DNA from: CAWCVR01 sp963799105
GTDB lineage: Bacteria; Acidobacteriota; Terriglobia; Bryobacterales; Bryobacteraceae
Assembly: GCA_963799105.1 (NCBI GenBank)
Contig: CAWCVR010000010.1
Span: 434,001 to 498,000, forward strand
DNA length: 64,000 nucleotides
Direction of reading: 5' to 3'
Part shown: positions 50,190 to 58,042 of the stretch, piece by piece
How the letters are laid out: every line of letters begins with the position of its first letter
Position numbering within the stretch: position 1 is the first letter of the stretch
Position numbers and translations under genes: made by a program
The notes under the pieces: generated by a model
The model's database searches: none
What the model was told of the DNA's origin: nothing
What the model saw: only the letters and a program-made list of their open reading frames with translations

Positions 50190-50477
50190 TTACACCTCGC
50201 CGCGATCGAAAACGCCGCGCTTCTTCAGAAGCCTGGCAAGCCGCGGCGCCGGCTGGGGAGGGGCCGAGAGCGCCGCCTGGAAGGCCTTCCACTGCGCAGC
50301 GCTCAATCCGAAGCGCTGGCGGTCGGGCAGGGTTTCCTCGGCGCGGGCGAGGGCACTCTCAAGGACGAATTCGCTTACGGAGCGGCGGGCGGCCATCGCG
50401 GCGGCCTGGAGGGCGCGCTTGGCCGACGGGGGGAGCCGGAGGTCGAGCTTCTCGTTGCGGGTTTCGGCGTGCGGCAT
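50190..50477 (-). CDS. DUF1778 ribbon-helix-helix antitoxin (TacA-like)
   Basis: The 95-residue protein begins MPHAETRNEKLDLRLPPSAK and continues with ALQAAAMAARRSVSEFVLESAL, the ribbon-helix-helix DNA-binding fold of DUF1778 antitoxins. Its C-terminal part (FGLSAAQWKAFQAALSAPPQ) is the conserved toxin-binding segment. It binds the GNAT toxin and represses the operon. I chose the ATG at 50475-50477, because upstream codons lack homology. Confidence 0.92.
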   Translation of the reverse strand: MPHAETRNEKLDLRLPPSAKRALQAAAMAARRSVSEFVLESALARAEETLPDRQRFGLSAAQWKAFQAALSAPPQPAPRLARLLKKRGVFDRGEV

Positions 50478-50627
50478 AGAGGCGTTCCTTGGGGTCGAGT
50501 TACAAGACCAGTATCGCACGGGCGCCAGACAATGTCATGACAGCCCAGCGGAGTCAGCCTGAGCCGCTGTTTTGGCGTGCGACCAAGAACCGCGGAATCC
50601 AGCGCAGCCCTCGGCCCACGGGGCGGG

Positions 50628-51512
50628 TCACATGCCAGCCGCCACGGCGCCGTCATAAGCGGCTCTGGCGATGCGGGCGATCGCGCGCTCGCGGGTGGCC
50701 TGGTCCGCCCTCGAGTCCGTAACGAAAATGGCGATCGCCAGGTGGCGGCCGTCGGGCAGGGTGATCAGGCCGATATCGTTGGTGGCGGCGGTGAGCCCTC
50801 GCTCGGTGAAAGAAGTCCCCGATTTGTGGCGCACCACGGTGCCGGCTGGCAGCTCCGCGCCAATGCGGCGGCCTGCGGTGGGCGAATCCCGCATCCAGCC
50901 GAGCAGCAGCGCGGTGTGCGCCGGCGTGAGCGGAGAGGCTTCGTCGAGGCGCCGGAGCAGCGCAACCGCCGCGGCGGGCTCCCACCAGTTGCGGTACTGT
51001 GCCGCGTGGTCGCGATGCAGGCCGGCTTCGTTGTCCTGCAGGTGAAACCCGCCGCCGGCTCCGATGTACGCGTCGACCGCCGCGGGGCCTCCGATGACGC
51101 GCAGCACCACGTCGGCGGCGGTGTTGTCGCTGAGCGAAACCGCCAGGCGCAGCAACTCCCGCAGGGGGACGTCCACTTCGGCGGCCGGGCACTTGTCCTG
51201 GAGCGGGCTGAGGGTTTGGGGCAGGATGCGGTCGCTTGCCAGGAAGCGCACGGGTCGATCGAGCGACAGCTTGCCGTTCTCGATCATGTGGAGCGCGGTG
51301 ACCGCCAGCGGGAGCTTGAAGACGGATTGCATGGGAGGGTGCGCGTGCGGGTTCAGATCGCAGCGGAGGTCGGTCCCCGTAAGCGAGCAGGCCACTGCGA
51401 CCCGGCCCTGGGCTTCGGCGGCGATGGCGGCAATCCGCCGCTCCAAAGCGCTCTGCGCAAACAGCGGGACGGCCAGCAGGACAGGCGTCAGTTTGGACCA
51501 GGCTGAGATCAT
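50628..51512 (-). CDS. bla: Class A serine beta-lactamase (subclass A2-like)
   Basis: The 294-residue exported enzyme would hydrolyse beta-lactams in the periplasm. It has a signal peptide (residues 1-19). Active-site motifs are S63-V-F-K66 (SxxK), S128-D-N130 (SDN) and K230-S-G232 (KTG equivalent). The omega-loop region reads NEAGLHRDHAAQYRNWWEP, with Glu162 as the likely general base and the QYRNW signature of subclass A2 (PER/CfxA-like). It is preceded by a small ORF whose stop overlaps its ATG as ATGA. The sequence is environmental in type and not adjacent to mobile-element genes. Confidence 0.93.
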   Translation of the reverse strand: MISAWSKLTPVLLAVPLFAQSALERRIAAIAAEAQGRVAVACSLTGTDLRCDLNPHAHPPMQSVFKLPLAVTALHMIENGKLSLDRPVRFLASDRILPQTLSPLQDKCPAAEVDVPLRELLRLAVSLSDNTAADVVLRVIGGPAAVDAYIGAGGGFHLQDNEAGLHRDHAAQYRNWWEPAAAVALLRRLDEASPLTPAHTALLLGWMRDSPTAGRRIGAELPAGTVVRHKSGTSFTERGLTAATNDIGLITLPDGRHLAIAIFVTDSRADQATRERAIARIARAAYDGAVAAGM

Positions 51513-51706
51513 CGTGGTTTAGTGCGCCGCCGCGGGATGCTCGCCAATCTGGGTTGCGAGCCGCCGAGCGCCGTGAGGCGTTTGACGGCCTCACGCACGG
51601 CCGGCGAATTCAGGGCAGCCGGCGCCGGCGCGGCCGTCTCATCAACGAAGGTGGCCTTGCCCGCGCACCCGGCCAGGGTTCCGCCAGAGGTCAACGTGGT
51701 CTTCAC
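51509..51706 (-). CDS. Small ORF coupled to the beta-lactamase gene
   Basis: The 65-residue reading begins VKTTLTSGGTLAGCAGKATF and ends ALNSPAVREAVKRLTALGGS then QPRLASIPRRRTKPR. The C-terminal end is reminiscent of some VapB-type antitoxins that end LGG...PRRR, but the middle does not match, so it may be an internally deleted remnant. Its TGA overlaps the beta-lactamase ATG as ATGA, which is typical of coupled genes. The GTG start at 51704-51706 is uncertain. Without the overlap I would dismiss it. Confidence 0.35.
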   Translation of the reverse strand: MKTTLTSGGTLAGCAGKATFVDETAAPAPAALNSPAVREAVKRLTALGGSQPRLASIPRRRTKPR

Positions 51707-51793
51707 ATGCACTAATATGCACCATGTCGGTACATGCCCACCCGGCTCCCACGCGGGCGTGGTGCTAACCTGATCGATAGGGGGGACCCTCCG

Positions 51794-52906
51794 ATGATCA
51801 TTGGCGTTCCGAGGGAGATCAAGGATCACGAGACGCGCGTGGGGCTGGTGCCGAGCGGCGTCATGGCATTGCGGGAAGCCGGGCACGAAGTGCTGGTGGA
51901 GTTGGCTGCGGGAGACGGCAGCTCGCTGACGGACGGCGAGTACATGCAGGCCGGCGCGCACCTTCTCAACAGCGCGGCGGAAGTCTGGGCCAGGGCGGAC
52001 CTGATCGTCAAGGTCAAGGAGCCGCAGCCCGCCGAGTATGGCTACTTTCGGCCGGGCCTGATCCTGTTCACGTATCTGCACCTGGCTCCGCTGCGCGATC
52101 TCACCGACCGGCTGCTCGAAGCCAAAGTGACTGGCGTGGCGTATGAGACCATCCGCGAGGCCGACGGGTCGCTGCCGCTGCTGACGCCCATGAGCGAGGT
52201 GGCGGGACGCATGGCTGTGCAGGTGGGCGCGCAATACCTGCTGAAGACGTGGGGCGGGCGCGGCATTCTGCTGGGCGGGGTGCCGGGCGTGGCGCCGGCC
52301 CACGTGGTGATCCTGGGAGGCGGCATCGTGGGAACCAACGCGGCCAAGATGGCGCTGGGACTTGGCGCGCACGTGGTGGTCATCGACCGGAACCTCAACC
52401 GGCTGCGGGATCTCGACCTCTTGTTCCATGGGCAGGCGATGACGCTGGCCTCGAACACGTGGACCATCGGCGAGAATCTGAAGACCGCGGACCTGGTGGT
52501 GGGCGCGGTGTTGATTCCGGGCGCGTCGGCCCCCAAGCTGGTGCGGCGCGAGGCGGTCGCCACCATGAAGCGCGGCGCCGTGATGGTGGACGTGGCCATC
52601 GACCAGGGCGGCTGCTTCGAAACGTCGCACGCCACCACGCACACGGACCCGGTCTACCTGGTGGACGGCGTGATTCACTACTGCGTGTCCAACATGCCGG
52701 CGGCGGTGCCGCACACGTCGACATTCGCGCTGACCAATGCCACGTTTCCATACCTGCTGGAGCTGGCGAACCACGGGTTGGAGGGCGCTTGCGAGCGGCA
52801 TGCGGCGCTCGCCGGCGGCGTCAACACCTACGACGGGCGAGTGACGCACGCCGGCGTAGCGGAATCGCAAGGGCGCGAGTGGCGCGCGCTGGGCGCCGTG
52901 GGGTGA
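51794..52906 (+). CDS. ald: Alanine dehydrogenase
   Basis: The enzyme interconverts L-alanine and pyruvate with NAD+ and ammonia. The 370-residue length matches the family. Motifs are MIIGVPREIKDHETRVGLVPSGV, the substrate-binding LIVKVKEPQPAEYGYFRPGLILFTYLHLAP, the NAD-binding HVVILGGGIVGTNAAKMALGLGAHV and VMVDVAIDQGGCFETSHATTH. I chose the ATG at 51794 because it gives the exact family start. The 281 bp upstream contain the small ORF and no other gene on the plus strand. Confidence 0.97.
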   Translation: MIIGVPREIKDHETRVGLVPSGVMALREAGHEVLVELAAGDGSSLTDGEYMQAGAHLLNSAAEVWARADLIVKVKEPQPAEYGYFRPGLILFTYLHLAPLRDLTDRLLEAKVTGVAYETIREADGSLPLLTPMSEVAGRMAVQVGAQYLLKTWGGRGILLGGVPGVAPAHVVILGGGIVGTNAAKMALGLGAHVVVIDRNLNRLRDLDLLFHGQAMTLASNTWTIGENLKTADLVVGAVLIPGASAPKLVRREAVATMKRGAVMVDVAIDQGGCFETSHATTHTDPVYLVDGVIHYCVSNMPAAVPHTSTFALTNATFPYLLELANHGLEGACERHAALAGGVNTYDGRVTHAGVAESQGREWRALGAVG

Positions 52907-52931
52907 CCCCCGCTCATTCCCGGGCCGCCTC

Positions 52932-53312
52932 GGTGCACCATCAGCGTCACCGCTCCGTGGGCTTGCGCCGTGCCGGCCCATAGCACGAGTGGTCCCGCGC
53001 CCGGCGCCGTACCCGCCGGGATCGTCACGTCAATCTGCTGCAGGCCCGCCGTCCAGCCGGGCGCTTCGCCGGCATACAGCTCCGTCACCGGAGCGCCGCC
53101 CAGCGTCGCCGTCACCGTGCCGGCCAGGCGCTTCAGCCCGTCGGCGCCCGGCGGACCGTACGGTCCGAAGCCCGTCCCGTAGACCTGCACATAGGTCCCG
53201 GCGGGCGTGGGCGTGCTCAGGCTGCCGTCCTGGTTGAGGATGGCCGCCTGCCCCGTGCCATTCCGCGTCACCGTGAAAATCCCCGGCGCGGCGCCCACGG
53301 CGGGGATAGGCG
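52932..53312 (-). pseudogene. Remnant of a TIGR03437-domain protein
   Basis: The minus strand encodes a clear partial TIGR03437 domain: GAAPGIFTVTRNGTGQAAIL, GTYVQVYGTGFGPYGPPGAD, VTATLGGAPVTELYAGEAPG and WTAGLQQIDVTIPAGTAPG, ending VTLMVH. The usual stop after the last strand is missing and the frame runs on into ald. No start codon or signal peptide is present, so it is a C-terminal fragment. It abuts, head to head, another fragment on the plus strand. Confidence 0.75.
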
Positions 53313-53470
53313 ATGGTGCGCAGGCCATCGGCTGGCTGAGCCAGGCCGCGAACGCGCACCTGACGGATGCCGCCTTCATGGCCGTCGACCCGGTGTTCGA
53401 CCCGTTACACCGCGACCCCGCTTTCCGGGCTCTTTGCGCGCGCCGGGGCCTGCCGGTCCCCAGTAAGTGA
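53308..53470 (+). pseudogene. Remnant C-terminus of a TPR/kinase-type protein
   Basis: The plus strand encodes IGWLSQAANAHLTDAAFMAV, then DPVFDPLHRDPAFRALCARR and GLPVPSK with a stop. This is the standard C-terminal end of large Acidobacteria TPR proteins, often fused to Ser/Thr kinases or adenylate cyclases (pattern LKVDPRFDPLRxDPRFxxLLxRxGLP). Only the last 50 residues remain. The junction with the TIGR03437 fragment is at about 53310. Confidence 0.7.
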
Positions 53471-53586
53471 GGGGCGCCCCATTGGGAAAGGCGCCGCGCC
53501 GGCAAGCGAGTGAGCGGGTTACCAACCTGTCGCCATGGACCTGCGGCCCACGGAAGGCAATGAAAACCCGGTTCGGATGCGCGCAA

Positions 53587-53642
53587 CCACTCCCTCACGG
53601 CCGTCGCTCCGAACGGAGCCGCGCGCGTGAGCGAGCGGCCCG
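53587..53642. repeat. Short relative of the family B repeat
   Basis: CACTCCCTCACGGCCGTCGC, then TCCGAACGGAGCCGCG and CGCGTGAGCGAGCGGCCCG form an imperfect hairpin that ends with the same GTGAGCGAGCGGCCCG as family B. It lies in the 270-bp space 53471-53743, in which I see no gene. Confidence 0.5.
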
Positions 53643-53743
53643 ACGTTTTCAACGGTGTCCCGAATCGTGGCACACCGTGATCTGTGCGGGCGCTTCTCCT
53701 GAAAGGTTACATCGGGCGGGGGAATCGCGGAAAGCCGCTCGCG

Positions 53744-54679
53744 CTACTTCCGCTGGAAGCTCACGGTGGCGCGCAGGTTGGCGACGCCCGCGGAATAGCG
53801 GGCGTCGGAAACGGCGAAGGGGACGGCATCCTCCAGCCAGTCGTGCCAGACGCCATCGGGATCGTGCGATGCCACGGTGAGGGTGTACTCCCGCGGGCAG
53901 AGATCGCAGCGAAAGGCGAAGACGATCTCGAGCGTGTCGCCCGCCGCGCACGGTCCCAGCTTCAACCGTTCCAGTTCGGTGTTGGTGCCATAGACGTTGA
54001 GGCCCACGCAGGTGCGGATCATGATGCCCACCACGGGATCGTCCACCGCGTCGCGGTAGCGAACGGCTACTTTGACGGTGGCCAGTTCGCCGGAGCGCCA
54101 GACCATGGTGGGGCGGCCGTTCTCGCCGAGGGTTTCGATGCGCAGCACTTCGGCGCGTCCGTCGCCGCGGCGATAGCGCGGGTCGAGCGGCGGCGTGACG
54201 GTTTCCCCCCAGTCGCGGAACCGGCCGGCGAGGTGCTTGCGGTAGGCATCCAGCATTTCCCGCGGATCGCCGCGGCCGGCCAGGCGCCCTTCGCGCAGCC
54301 ACCAGATTTCGTCTGCGAGGCGCAGCAGCAGATCTTCCTCGTGCGAGACCACCAGCACGGTGGCGCCGGCGCGGCGGAAGCGGTCGAGAGCGATGGCCGC
54401 GCGGTTGCGGACTAAGGGGTCGTGGCGGGCGAAGGTGTGCTCGATCAGCAGCACCGCGGCGGGCGAGAGGTTGAGCGCGTCGAGAGGCCCGAGCAGGCGC
54501 GCCGGACCGGAGGCTTCGACCGCGCCGCTCTCCGGAGTATCGAGCCCGGCGGCCAGGCGCAGCAGCTTGCCCTTGCCGCTACCGTTCTCGCCCACGATGC
54601 CCACAACGAAGCCGCCGGGCGCGGTGGCGTCGAAATCGGTCAGCGGGGCGGCGGTGACGCGGCGGAAGGCGAGGGCCAT
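53744..54679 (-). CDS. Wzt-like ABC ATPase with shortened nucleotide-binding domain
   Basis: The 311-residue protein has an N-terminal ABC-type domain of only about 165 residues. Walker A is GIVGENGSGKGKLLRL. The segment that should hold the Q-loop, helical subdomain and signature (YSSGM or LSGGQ) is missing: Walker A and the strand ARLLGPLD are followed at once by AAVLLIEHTFARHD, the Walker B position, where the usual DE reads EH. The H-loop VLVVSHEEDLL is present. The rest (residues about 180-311) is a Wzt-type O-antigen-binding beta sandwich (GMIRTCVGLNVYGTNTELERL-like, then FRCDLCPREYTLTVASHD). The domain order fits polysaccharide export, but ATPase activity is doubtful. No Wzm permease is visible. 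Confidence 0.78.
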   Translation of the reverse strand: MALAFRRVTAAPLTDFDATAPGGFVVGIVGENGSGKGKLLRLAAGLDTPESGAVEASGPARLLGPLDALNLSPAAVLLIEHTFARHDPLVRNRAAIALDRFRRAGATVLVVSHEEDLLLRLADEIWWLREGRLAGRGDPREMLDAYRKHLAGRFRDWGETVTPPLDPRYRRGDGRAEVLRIETLGENGRPTMVWRSGELATVKVAVRYRDAVDDPVVGIMIRTCVGLNVYGTNTELERLKLGPCAAGDTLEIVFAFRCDLCPREYTLTVASHDPDGVWHDWLEDAVPFAVSDARYSAGVANLRATVSFQRK

Positions 54680-54745
54680 AAGGTGTAGGGTAGCAGGGCG
54701 CCGGTTGGAACTTCCATCCCGCCGTCGGTGTCTATCCCTGGTGAG

Positions 54746-55243
54746 ATGAGAGGACGCGGTTGCAGGCTCGGGGCGTGTTCCGCGGTGGCGCTCGCGATGC
54801 TCATCCTGCCGACCGCCGGCTTTGGACAGGCGGCGAATCCGACGGGCCGGCCAACCGCCGGCGATTGCCAGCCCGACGGCGCGATTCAGTTGTCGCCGGC
54901 GCAGATGAAAGTGCGCTTGCGGTCTGTTCCCCGAATATCGCCGCCCGAGTTGTGGATTTCACTCGACCATGTCGTTTTCGTGTTTAGGGTTGGGACCGGC
55001 AAAGATGGCCATGTCACCTGCGTTCAGGCGATGCGGGGATACCCGCTCCTGATTCGTGGGGTACTCGAAGCCGTCAAGACGTGGACGTTCGCGCCAACCA
55101 CCGTCGATGGGCAACCACAGCCGACCGTCGGAAAGCTCGTCTTGGTGCTGTCGGCTTCGGGGCATGGGATCGAGACAAAAGTGCTCGACGAAGAACCGCC
55201 CACGAGCCGCGGCCCAGCGCCGGTTCAGGACGATCGAAAGTAG
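54746..55243 (+). CDS. Secreted protein with TonB-C-like domain
   Basis: The 165-residue protein has a signal peptide (GACSAVALAMLILPTAGFGQ). Residues about 80-150 look like a TonB C-terminal or energy-transducer-like beta domain: FRVGTGKDGHVTCVQAMRGYPLLIRGVLEAVKTWTFAPTTVDGQPQPTVGKLVLVLS. There is no proline-rich linker or membrane anchor, so it is not a classical TonB. I prefer the ATG at 54746. Its role is unknown. Confidence 0.72.
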   Translation: MRGRGCRLGACSAVALAMLILPTAGFGQAANPTGRPTAGDCQPDGAIQLSPAQMKVRLRSVPRISPPELWISLDHVVFVFRVGTGKDGHVTCVQAMRGYPLLIRGVLEAVKTWTFAPTTVDGQPQPTVGKLVLVLSASGHGIETKVLDEEPPTSRGPAPVQDDRK

Positions 55244-55334
55244 CTGTCCTGGAGCGCCCACTCATCCCTCGTTATGTATACCAAGTAGATCAATGACGCT
55301 AGCAGGGCGCCACGCTAGAATAGCAACAGTCAAA

Positions 55335-56636
55335 ATGGGTGACGAGAAAGTTCTCGACCGCATGCGCGCCGATTGGAACGAGCGGGCGGGAGAGGACGCA
55401 AACTACTATGTGGCGTTCGGCCGCCGCGAACAGGACGACGAGGAGTTCTTCTCGACCGGTAAGGAGATCGTCGTCGCCCTCGAGATGGATCTGAAGCGCC
55501 TGCGGGGACGGGATGCGGCGCTCGAAATCGGCTGCGGCCCCGGTCGCCTGATGCGGCCGCTGAGCCGCCACTTCGGCGAAATCCACGGGGTGGATGTCTC
55601 CGACCAGATGATCCGCCTGGCCCGCGAGCGGCTGCGCAACGCGCCCAACGCCCACGCGCATCACAGCTCGGGATCGGACCTGGCGCGGTTTCCGGACGAG
55701 AAGTTCGATTACGTGTATTCCTACGCGGTGTTCCAGCACATTCCCAGCCGCGACGTGGTGCTCCAGTATCTGCGGGAAGCGCGCCGCGTTTTGAAGACGG
55801 GCGGAATCCTGCGCTGCCAGATCAATGGGCTGCCGCCGCACGCCCGGCAGTACGATACCTGGAGCGGCGTGCGCTTCTCGCCGTCCGAGATCCTGCAGTT
55901 CGCCGCGGACGAGGACTTTCAGTTGCTGGCGCTCGAACAGATCTGGACGCAGTACATGTGGATCACGGCGCGCAAGCGTGCGGCGGGTTGGACCGCCAGC
56001 CTGGCCGGGCGAGCGGCGGACTTACGCGCGGGCGAGGCTCGTATCCGCAACATCGGAAACGCGTCCACGGGCGAGGCGGTGGCGCCGGCAGCGGGGCTGT
56101 TCGCGTCGCTGGGCGTATTCGTGCGCGGCCTGCCGGAGGAGTGCGGCATCGACCACCTGAACCTGACCGCGGACGGGAAACCGTGCCGGCTGACGTACAT
56201 CGGCGAGCCGGAACCGGACGGCGCCGTGCAGGTGAATGCCACGCTGCCGGAAGGGCTGCGGACGGGGATCGTGCCCATCGAATTGCAGTGGCTGGGGCGG
56301 CCGGTCTGCGCGCCGGGATGGATCCGCATCGTTCCGCCGGGTCCACCGGCGCCGCGCATCATGGAGCTGACCGACGCCATCGACCTGCTCTCGGGCAATC
56401 GCATCGCCTCCGGGCTGCTGAAAGTCACCATGCGCGAGGTCACCCGTCCGGAAGAGTTCCGGGCCGCGGTTAGCGGGAGGGAAACGGCATTGCCCGAGTT
56501 CTTCTGCGTGGACCCGATCGTTCAGAAATTCGAATTCAACTTCCGCCTGCCCGAGGGACTGGCGAAGGGCCCGCACGAGGTGCGGGCGCGGCTGGGACGC
56601 CGGGAATTCGCGCCCCTGACCATCGAGGTGGCTTAG
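55335..56636 (+). CDS. SAM methyltransferase with C-terminal beta-domain
   Basis: The 433-residue protein starts with a class I methyltransferase: DAALEIGCGPGRLMRPLSRHFGEIHGVDVSDQMIRLARERL (motifs I and II), then FDYVYSYAVFQHIPSRDVVLQYLREARRVLKTGG. The domain ends near residue 225. The remainder (LPEECGIDHLNLTADGKPCRLTYIGEPEPD, then LRTGIVPIELQWLGRPVC) has a TIGR03437/Ig-like beta pattern. Similar methyltransferases are found in polysaccharide biosynthesis clusters. The next gene starts right after its TAG. I chose the ATG at 55335; one at 55293 is possible. Confidence 0.82.
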   Translation: MGDEKVLDRMRADWNERAGEDANYYVAFGRREQDDEEFFSTGKEIVVALEMDLKRLRGRDAALEIGCGPGRLMRPLSRHFGEIHGVDVSDQMIRLARERLRNAPNAHAHHSSGSDLARFPDEKFDYVYSYAVFQHIPSRDVVLQYLREARRVLKTGGILRCQINGLPPHARQYDTWSGVRFSPSEILQFAADEDFQLLALEQIWTQYMWITARKRAAGWTASLAGRAADLRAGEARIRNIGNASTGEAVAPAAGLFASLGVFVRGLPEECGIDHLNLTADGKPCRLTYIGEPEPDGAVQVNATLPEGLRTGIVPIELQWLGRPVCAPGWIRIVPPGPPAPRIMELTDAIDLLSGNRIASGLLKVTMREVTRPEEFRAAVSGRETALPEFFCVDPIVQKFEFNFRLPEGLAKGPHEVRARLGRREFAPLTIEVA

Positions 56637-57956
56637 GTGGTCCGGGCGTTTCTGGCTATCGCGCTGCTGCTGTCGGCGGCGCTGTTTCTGGGCACCACGG
56701 AGCCGCATCGCCGGGTCCTGCGGTTGCCGGCGGGCGTGGTGCACCTGGACGGCGCGTGGCCGGTGGGCGATGGAGTGGAGCTTCGCGGGTCGCCATACGG
56801 AACCGTGCTGCGTATGGAGCAGGGCTTCGACGGGCCGGGCGCGTTGATCGTGGGGAACGACGTCTACCTGCACGATTTCACGATCGACGGCAATCGCGAC
56901 GCCATCGAAGAGCGCACTGGGCTGCCGCCGTCCGACGTGCCGTTCGCCGGGTTCACGCGCGGCAACGGCGTCTACGCGGTGGACGTTAGGGGCCTGCGCA
57001 TCGACAACGTGCGGTTCCACCACATGGCCGGCTTCGCGGTGCTGGCCAGCCGCGCGCACGACGTTTCGCTCTACCGCGTGACGGTGGGCGACAGCGGATC
57101 GCGGAACGCCGCGGGACGCAACAACGCGACGGGTGGCATTCTGCTGGAGGAGGGAACCACGGACTTCCGCGTGACGCAGTGCGAACTGCTGCGGATTCGC
57201 GGCAACGGCGTGTGGACGCACTCTTTGTACACGTCGCCGCGCAATGCCGGCGGCTTGATCCTGCGGAACCGGTTCGAGGAGATCGGCCGCGACGCCATCC
57301 AGGTGGGGCACGCCATGGACGTGCGCGTGGAGGAAAACACCGGCGCGCGGATCGGCTTCCCGGAGGAGGCGGTGGACATGGAGCACCGGGCCATCCCGGT
57401 GGCCTTGGACACGTCCGGCAACGTGGAGCGAAGTTCGTACGTGCGGAACCGGTTCGAGGAAATCGACGGGAAGTGCATCGACCTCGACGGTTTTCACGAT
57501 GGCGAAGTTCGCGCCAACGAATGCGTCAACCGGGGCGCGCCGGAGCAGTACCGGTTCGGCAATTACGGAATCGTGATGAACGACAGCAACCCGGACATGC
57601 GGACGCGAAACATCCGGGTGGTTGAGAACCTCGTCGAGGGTCCGCTGTTCGGCGGGATCTTCGTGATCGGCACGGGAAACCTGATCGCGCGCAACCGGCT
57701 CCTCGGCCTGAACCGGGCGCACTGCAATGAGGAGGCGGCGCGCTTCGGGTGCTACTACGCGGCCGGCGAGCCGGAAATGCTCAGTAGCGGAATCTATCTG
57801 GGGAAGGGCGCGGAACGTCCCGCGCCGGCGCGCGGCAACACCGTCGAACAGAACGAGATCACGGGCTTCAAGATGAGCAGCCGGTGCGTGGAGCGGGCGC
57901 CGGGTATTCCGGCGGAATGGAACACCGTCCGCGGCAACGATTGCCGGGACCGGTAG
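56637..57956 (+). CDS. Secreted right-handed beta-helix protein
   Basis: The 439-residue protein has an N-terminal signal/anchor (FLAIALLLSAALFLGTTEP). The body has repeating NDVYLHDFTIDGNRD, GLRIDNVRFHHMAGFAVLAS, TDFRVTQCELLRIRGNGVW, GGLILRNRFEEIGRDAIQVG and NIRVVENLVEGPLFGGIFV stretches, the coil pattern of parallel beta-helix (pectate-lyase-like) proteins. It may act on a polysaccharide as lyase or epimerase. The GTG start at 56637 directly follows the methyltransferase TAG, so both are in one operon. Its last codons lie in a 36-bp repeat. Confidence 0.82.
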   Translation: MVRAFLAIALLLSAALFLGTTEPHRRVLRLPAGVVHLDGAWPVGDGVELRGSPYGTVLRMEQGFDGPGALIVGNDVYLHDFTIDGNRDAIEERTGLPPSDVPFAGFTRGNGVYAVDVRGLRIDNVRFHHMAGFAVLASRAHDVSLYRVTVGDSGSRNAAGRNNATGGILLEEGTTDFRVTQCELLRIRGNGVWTHSLYTSPRNAGGLILRNRFEEIGRDAIQVGHAMDVRVEENTGARIGFPEEAVDMEHRAIPVALDTSGNVERSSYVRNRFEEIDGKCIDLDGFHDGEVRANECVNRGAPEQYRFGNYGIVMNDSNPDMRTRNIRVVENLVEGPLFGGIFVIGTGNLIARNRLLGLNRAHCNEEAARFGCYYAAGEPEMLSSGIYLGKGAERPAPARGNTVEQNEITGFKMSSRCVERAPGIPAEWNTVRGNDCRDR

Positions 57957-58038
57957 GCGCGGCGGCTCCAGGGGTTAGGCCCGCCCTCCCCGCCAGCCAG
58001 GTGCGGCAACGATTGCCGGGACCGGTAGGCGCGGCGGC
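57931..58038. repeat. Direct repeat, 36 bp twice, around a gene end
   Basis: GCGGCAACGATTGCCGGG and ACCGGTAGGCGCGGCGGC (36 bp together) occur at 57931-57966 and again, identically, at 58003-58038. The first copy covers the last codons and stop of the beta-helix gene (NDCRDR-stop). The 36-bp spacer is CCCGCCCTCCCC-rich. The whole gap between the two convergent genes consists of this unit. Confidence 0.85.
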
Positions 58039-58042
58039 GGCG

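Noticed and set aside
57956..58042. tRNA-like gene in the gap between the beta-helix and glycosyltransferase genes
   Set aside because: No cloverleaf, no TTCGA loop and no CCA; the gap is a 36-bp direct repeat.
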